NCBI RefSeq assembly: GCF_018263855.1
Contig: NZ_CP073318.1
Location: forward strand, 8,804,001-8,868,000
DNA: 64,000 nucleotides
From: Kutzneria sp. CA-103260
GTDB taxonomy: Bacteria > Actinomycetota > Actinomycetes > Mycobacteriales > Pseudonocardiaceae
Reading direction: 5' to 3'
The translations under genes were made by a program, and so were the position numbers. Below the pieces are notes generated by a model. It was not told where the DNA came from and made no database searches. It saw only the letters and a list, made by a program, of their open reading frames with translations. Below, piece by piece: positions 60,765-64,000 of this stretch; the stretch's first letter is position 1; every line of letters begins with the position of its first letter.

Positions 60765-60830
60765 CAGGTAGGCAACCAGTCATGCTCGTCCATCGTCTCT
60801 ACATCTAGACGCCGCTGCTCGGGAGCCTGT

Positions 60831-61235
60831 TCACTCCGCCGCGGTACGCCGACGTGGCTTGCGCGAGCGCAGGCCACCCGTTCCCAGGACGTATGACTGC
60901 ACCAGGTGGTTCCAACTACATGTGCGGCAAACTTCGACGACGTAGACGGTGAACTCCTCGTACAGGGAGCTCATCCGGTCCAGTTCGTCCGGTGTGCGCG
61001 CCGAGCCGGCCACGTGCTTGAGCTCGTCGCCGTAGACCCAGGACACCAGGGTCAGCTGCTCCTTGCGGCACACCGGGCAGCTCGTCTCCGTCGGCTGCCC
61101 GTGGAACTTGGCGGCCCGCACCAGGTACGGACTGGCGTCACAGACCTCCATGGTGCCGACCCGGCCCGAGTAGACCTCCGCGAGCAGCGCACGGCGCTGC
61201 AACGCGTAGTCCACCACCTGCCTCTGGGTCCGCAC
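60831..61235 (-). CDS. DUF5318 zinc-binding protein (Rv0049-like)
   Basis: A 134-residue protein. It starts R-T-Q-R-Q-V-V-D-Y-A-L-Q-R-R-A-L-L and has C-P-V-C-R-K-E and C-R-T-C-S-W-N-H-L, two CxxC pairs that could bind zinc. This matches DUF5318/Rv0049, unknown in function and conserved next to ponA. GTG 61235 was chosen to match that family start. Confidence 0.88.
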   Translation of the reverse strand: MRTQRQVVDYALQRRALLAEVYSGRVGTMEVCDASPYLVRAAKFHGQPTETSCPVCRKEQLTLVSWVYGDELKHVAGSARTPDELDRMSSLYEEFTVYVVEVCRTCSWNHLVQSYVLGTGGLRSRKPRRRTAAE

Positions 61236-61439
61236 ACGCAACAGGGTACGTGCCCCCTGCCAGGCCCCAATGGGCCGTTCAGGGCAGCGGGCGGCCACGC
61301 TGTGTCACGCACACCACAGGAGCAGGTCCGCGACAGGTCGCCGTGAGAAGGTGAAAAGCCGGGCTGACCAGCGATGGAACAGCACGCGCGCAGCACCGGT
61401 TGGCACTGGTACTGCCAATCACACCGAGGAGGAGTCCGG

Positions 61440-62516
61440 ATGAGTGTGCGGGTAGCCATCGTGGGTGTCGGCAACTGCGCGGCATCCCTGGTTCAGGGGG
61501 TGCACTACTACCGGGACGCCGAGCCGGGGACCCGGGTGCCCGGCCTGATGCACGTCCAGTTCGGCGACTACCACGTGCGGGACGTGGAGTTCGTCGCGGC
61601 TTTCGACGTGGACGCCAAGAAGGTCGGCCTCGACCTGTCCGAGGCCATCGTGACCAGCGAGAACAACACCATCAAGATCGCTGACGTGCCGCCGCTCGGG
61701 GTGACCGTGCAGCGCGGGCACACCCTGGACGGCCTGGGCCGCTACTACCGGGAGACCATCGACGAGTCCGACCTGGAGCCGGTCGACGTGGTCAAGGCGC
61801 TGCGGGACGCCCAGGTCGACGTGCTGGTGTCCTACCTGCCGGTGGGCTCCGAGGAGGCCGACCGCTTCTACGCGCAGTGCGCCATCGACGCCCGCGTCGC
61901 CTTCGTCAACGCCCTGCCGGTGTTCATCGCCTCCGACCCGGCCTGGGCGGCCAAGTTCGCCGAGGCCGGCGTGCCGATCGTCGGTGACGACATCAAGTCC
62001 CAGGTCGGGGCCACCATCACCCACCGGGTGCTGGCCAAGCTGTTCGAGGACCGGGGCGTGCTGCTGGACCGCACCATGCAGCTCAACGTCGGCGGCAACA
62101 TGGACTTCAAGAACATGCTGGAGCGGGACCGGCTGGAGTCGAAGAAGATCTCCAAGACCCAGTCGGTGACCTCCCAGGTCGACCGCGACCTGGGAGCCCG
62201 CAACGTGCACATCGGCCCCTCCGACTACGTGCAGTGGCTGGACGACCGCAAGTGGGCCTACGTCCGCCTGGAGGGTCGGGCCTTCGGCGACGTGCCGCTC
62301 AACCTGGAGTACAAGCTGGAGGTCTGGGACTCCCCCAACTCCGCCGGCATCATCATCGACGCCGTCCGCGCCGCCAAGATCGCCATGGACCGCGGCATCG
62401 GCGGCCCGATCCTGTCCGCCTCCTCCTACTTCATGAAGTCGCCGCCGGAGCAGTACTCCGACTCCGAGGCGCACGACGCCGTGGAGAAGTTCATCCGCGG
62501 CGAACTGGAGCGCTAG
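61440..62516 (+). CDS. ino1: Inositol-3-phosphate synthase
   Basis: A 358-residue enzyme that converts glucose-6-phosphate to inositol-3-phosphate, the first step to phosphatidylinositol and mycothiol. The NAD-binding motif is I-V-G-V-G-N-C-A, and D-D-I-K-S-Q-V-G-A-T and N-V-G-G-N-M-D-F are family signatures. GAGGAG lies before ATG 61440. Full length for actinobacteria. The next gene on the other strand overlaps its end by 4 bp. Confidence 0.97.
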   Translation: MSVRVAIVGVGNCAASLVQGVHYYRDAEPGTRVPGLMHVQFGDYHVRDVEFVAAFDVDAKKVGLDLSEAIVTSENNTIKIADVPPLGVTVQRGHTLDGLGRYYRETIDESDLEPVDVVKALRDAQVDVLVSYLPVGSEEADRFYAQCAIDARVAFVNALPVFIASDPAWAAKFAEAGVPIVGDDIKSQVGATITHRVLAKLFEDRGVLLDRTMQLNVGGNMDFKNMLERDRLESKKISKTQSVTSQVDRDLGARNVHIGPSDYVQWLDDRKWAYVRLEGRAFGDVPLNLEYKLEVWDSPNSAGIIIDAVRAAKIAMDRGIGGPILSASSYFMKSPPEQYSDSEAHDAVEKFIRGELER

Positions 62517-63259
62517 AAGCCGCCATGCGGTGACCGGTCCAGGCAGCAGGTGAGCCAGTCGAACAGTTCGCTGCGTGCCTCGGACACGTACGACGACGCC
62601 GGTGGATGGTCGGCGTCGAACCATCGCCCGAGCACGATCACGGCGACGCGTTCGGCGCCGGCCAGCCGTAGCCGGGCGGCCGCGGACTGGGCGTTCGCCC
62701 CGGTTGTCCAGGTGTCGTCTACCAAGAGCACCTGTAGACCGGTCAGGTCGTCGTCGGTGTCGAAGCGGTCCGGGTCGAGAACTCGGTTCCCGCGGTTCGC
62801 ACCGACGCGAAGCAGATCGCGGTAGCGCTGACTGGTTTGCCCGATGGTCCGGCTGAGCATCGTGCTCAGTGGATGCGGATCGAGTCCTCTGGTGCTGGGC
62901 ACCGAGGTCACGACGTCGAAATGCGGCACACCGCAGGCTGCGGCGACACACCGCTCATGGGTGCGGAGGTAGTTCGCCAACACCGCAGCCAGTCGGCGCT
63001 GCTTCTCTTTCCGCACCGCCTCGCGGGGAGAGCGCTTGTACTGGTGGAGGTCATCGGCGAACTGCTCGCCGGCGAAGGCCATCGATATCGGCACGACGAT
63101 GTCGGCCAGCGGATCGGCCGTCGTCTCGCGGTGCGAGTTGCATCGATAGCACCGCCGGTGTGGCCCGGACACGTCGCGATGGCAGGTCGCGCACACGCCA
63201 GGGCTGGATGGCGGCACGGGCACAAGGATGTTTCGGTAACTCTCAGCCAACCAGGACAA
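62513..63259 (-). CDS. ComF-like phosphoribosyltransferase with zinc ribbon
   Basis: A 248-residue protein with an N-terminal zinc ribbon (C-A-T-C, then C-Y-R-C) and a C-terminal type I phosphoribosyltransferase fold. The PRPP motif is L-L-V-D-D-T-W-T-T-G-A. This is the ComF layout, though the central part is long (A-F-A-G-E-Q-F, R-E-K-Q-R-R-L). It follows the DprA gene by 5 nt. ComF-DprA is a known pair in DNA uptake; a role in defence is possible. Confidence 0.82.
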   Translation of the reverse strand: MSWLAESYRNILVPVPPSSPGVCATCHRDVSGPHRRCYRCNSHRETTADPLADIVVPISMAFAGEQFADDLHQYKRSPREAVRKEKQRRLAAVLANYLRTHERCVAAACGVPHFDVVTSVPSTRGLDPHPLSTMLSRTIGQTSQRYRDLLRVGANRGNRVLDPDRFDTDDDLTGLQVLLVDDTWTTGANAQSAAARLRLAGAERVAVIVLGRWFDADHPPASSYVSEARSELFDWLTCCLDRSPHGGF

Positions 63260-63264
63260 CGGAC

Positions 63265-64000
63265 TCAGACCTGGACCATCTCCGCGGTCAGTTCGCCGAG
63301 CACACGGAGCAGGTGCTCAGGACCTTCCAGCACGGTCGTGTTCGGCCGGTTGGCCAGGTCGACCGCCCACTCGTTGACCAGCACCTCGGGCAGCAGGAAG
63401 ACATGCCGGCCGTGCTCGACGGCGATTCGGGCCTGGATCCGCGCGCCGCTGTGCTCCCCGGCCTCGACGACGACGGTGGCGATGCTGCATCCACTCATCA
63501 CCGCGTTGCGCATCGGGAACTGGTGTTTCGCCGGGCCGGCGTCCGGCCAGAACTGGGACAGCACCGCACCGGTCCGGGCGATCTCGTTCTGGAGTTCTCG
63601 GTTCTCCGCTGGGTAGCACTGCCGCAGGCCGGTACCGACGACGGCGACCGTGCGGGTGCCGGCGTCGATCGCGGCGCGGTGCGCAGCGGTGTCGATGCCG
63701 GCGGCGAGGCCGCTCATCACCGTGAAGCCGTTGTTCGCCAGGATGCTGGCCACGGCCCTCGCACGGCGCAGGCCGGCGGCGCTGGCCTGCCGGCTGCCGA
63801 CCACCGAGACCGCTGTGACGTCCTCGGCATCGAGCATGCCGTGGTAGGTCAGGAACGGAGGGCGCTGGTGCACCAGCATCAACTGCACTGGGTAGTCCTG
63901 GTCCAGGACGGTGGCCACGCGGATGCCCTCTGCCAGCCAACTGTCGATCTCGTCGGCCGTTTGCCTCAAACCCGCGTCCAGGTCACGGTCGACATGGTCC
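63265..64000 (-). CDS. dprA: DprA-like DNA-processing protein, N-terminus beyond right edge
   Basis: The last 244 residues of a DprA/Smf-type protein; the frame is open to base 64000. The Rossmann-like SLOG core has S-V-V-G-S-R, S-G-L-A-A-G-I-D-T-A-A-H, A-V-V-G-T-G-L, Y-P-A-E-N-R-E-L and F-P-M-R-N, with V-V-V-E-A-G-E-H-S-G-A. In competence, DprA loads RecA on single-stranded DNA. It lacks the usual C-terminal winged-helix domain. Confidence 0.85.
   Translation of the reverse strand, partial: DHVDRDLDAGLRQTADEIDSWLAEGIRVATVLDQDYPVQLMLVHQRPPFLTYHGMLDAEDVTAVSVVGSRQASAAGLRRARAVASILANNGFTVMSGLAAGIDTAAHRAAIDAGTRTVAVVGTGLRQCYPAENRELQNEIARTGAVLSQFWPDAGPAKHQFPMRNAVMSGCSIATVVVEAGEHSGARIQARIAVEHGRHVFLLPEVLVNEWAVDLANRPNTTVLEGPEHLLRVLGELTAEMVQV

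Noticed and set aside
42929..64000. tRNA or rRNA genes
   Set aside because: No cloverleaf with a T-loop GTTCGA-type sequence or rRNA-like conserved segment was seen by eye in the intergenic gaps. A tRNAscan-SE run would be decisive.

Overview
The window is a GC-rich (about 70% by eye) actinobacterial chromosome segment with dense genes, many GTG starts and TANNNT-type -10 elements. Gene families and order point to a Pseudonocardiales (Kutzneria/Amycolatopsis-like) genome. That assignment is inference from gene content only. From memory of Mycobacterium tuberculosis, the two ends match its origin-proximal segment Rv0037c-Rv0058. On the left: MFS exporter, YqgE/AlgH, a small membrane protein, leuS. 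On the right: dnaB, rplI, rpsR, ssb, rpsF, glycosyltransferases, ponA, DUF5318, ino1. The right block runs in the opposite relative orientation here, and about 35 kb of lineage-specific genes lie between leuS and dnaB.

Layout. 1-7.6 kb: partial MFS gene, YqgE protein, SdpI-like membrane protein, secreted phytase-like protein, beta-propeller lipoprotein, and leuS behind a leader peptide and terminator that look like an attenuator. 7.6-16.8 kb: TetR/MMPL pair with a perfect operator, glutaredoxin-like protein, YVTN propeller, DUF2339 membrane protein, sugar kinase plus PTS enzyme I, and a 114-nt nested palindrome. 16.8-27 kb: MacS-like two-component system, two GGDEF proteins, AI-2E transporter, a secreted protein and a 1143-residue protein of about 17 chaplin-like repeats. 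27-34 kb: DnaQ/BRCT nuclease, GlxA-type regulator with DJ-1/PfpI and SDR enzymes, and a small ribbon-helix-helix/VOC/methyltransferase operon with its own operator. 34-43 kb: DUF4097/DrrA/DrrB/P450 operon, FAD monooxygenase, a TetR/GNAT operon divergent from an alpha/beta hydrolase, and a small kinase.

43-64 kb is the core replication/translation/envelope region. dnaB carries a class 3 (W-C-T) intein with a Cys-rich insert in its homing endonuclease. A DnaA-box cluster lies upstream of dnaB. Then come the rpsF-ssb-rpsR-rplI operon, endonuclease IV with two GT-C membrane proteins, a lipase, a third GT-C protein, and a low-GC gene for a secreted SH3-like protein. Two tandem class A penicillin-binding proteins follow, one with an intact transpeptidase and one with its transpeptidase motifs destroyed. 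ino1 and a ComF/DprA pair close the window.

The most promising observations are the chaplin-like repeat protein, the pseudo-transpeptidase PBP next to its intact paralogue, the zinc-finger-bearing class 3 DnaB intein, the DnaA-box cluster before dnaB, and the leuS leader.
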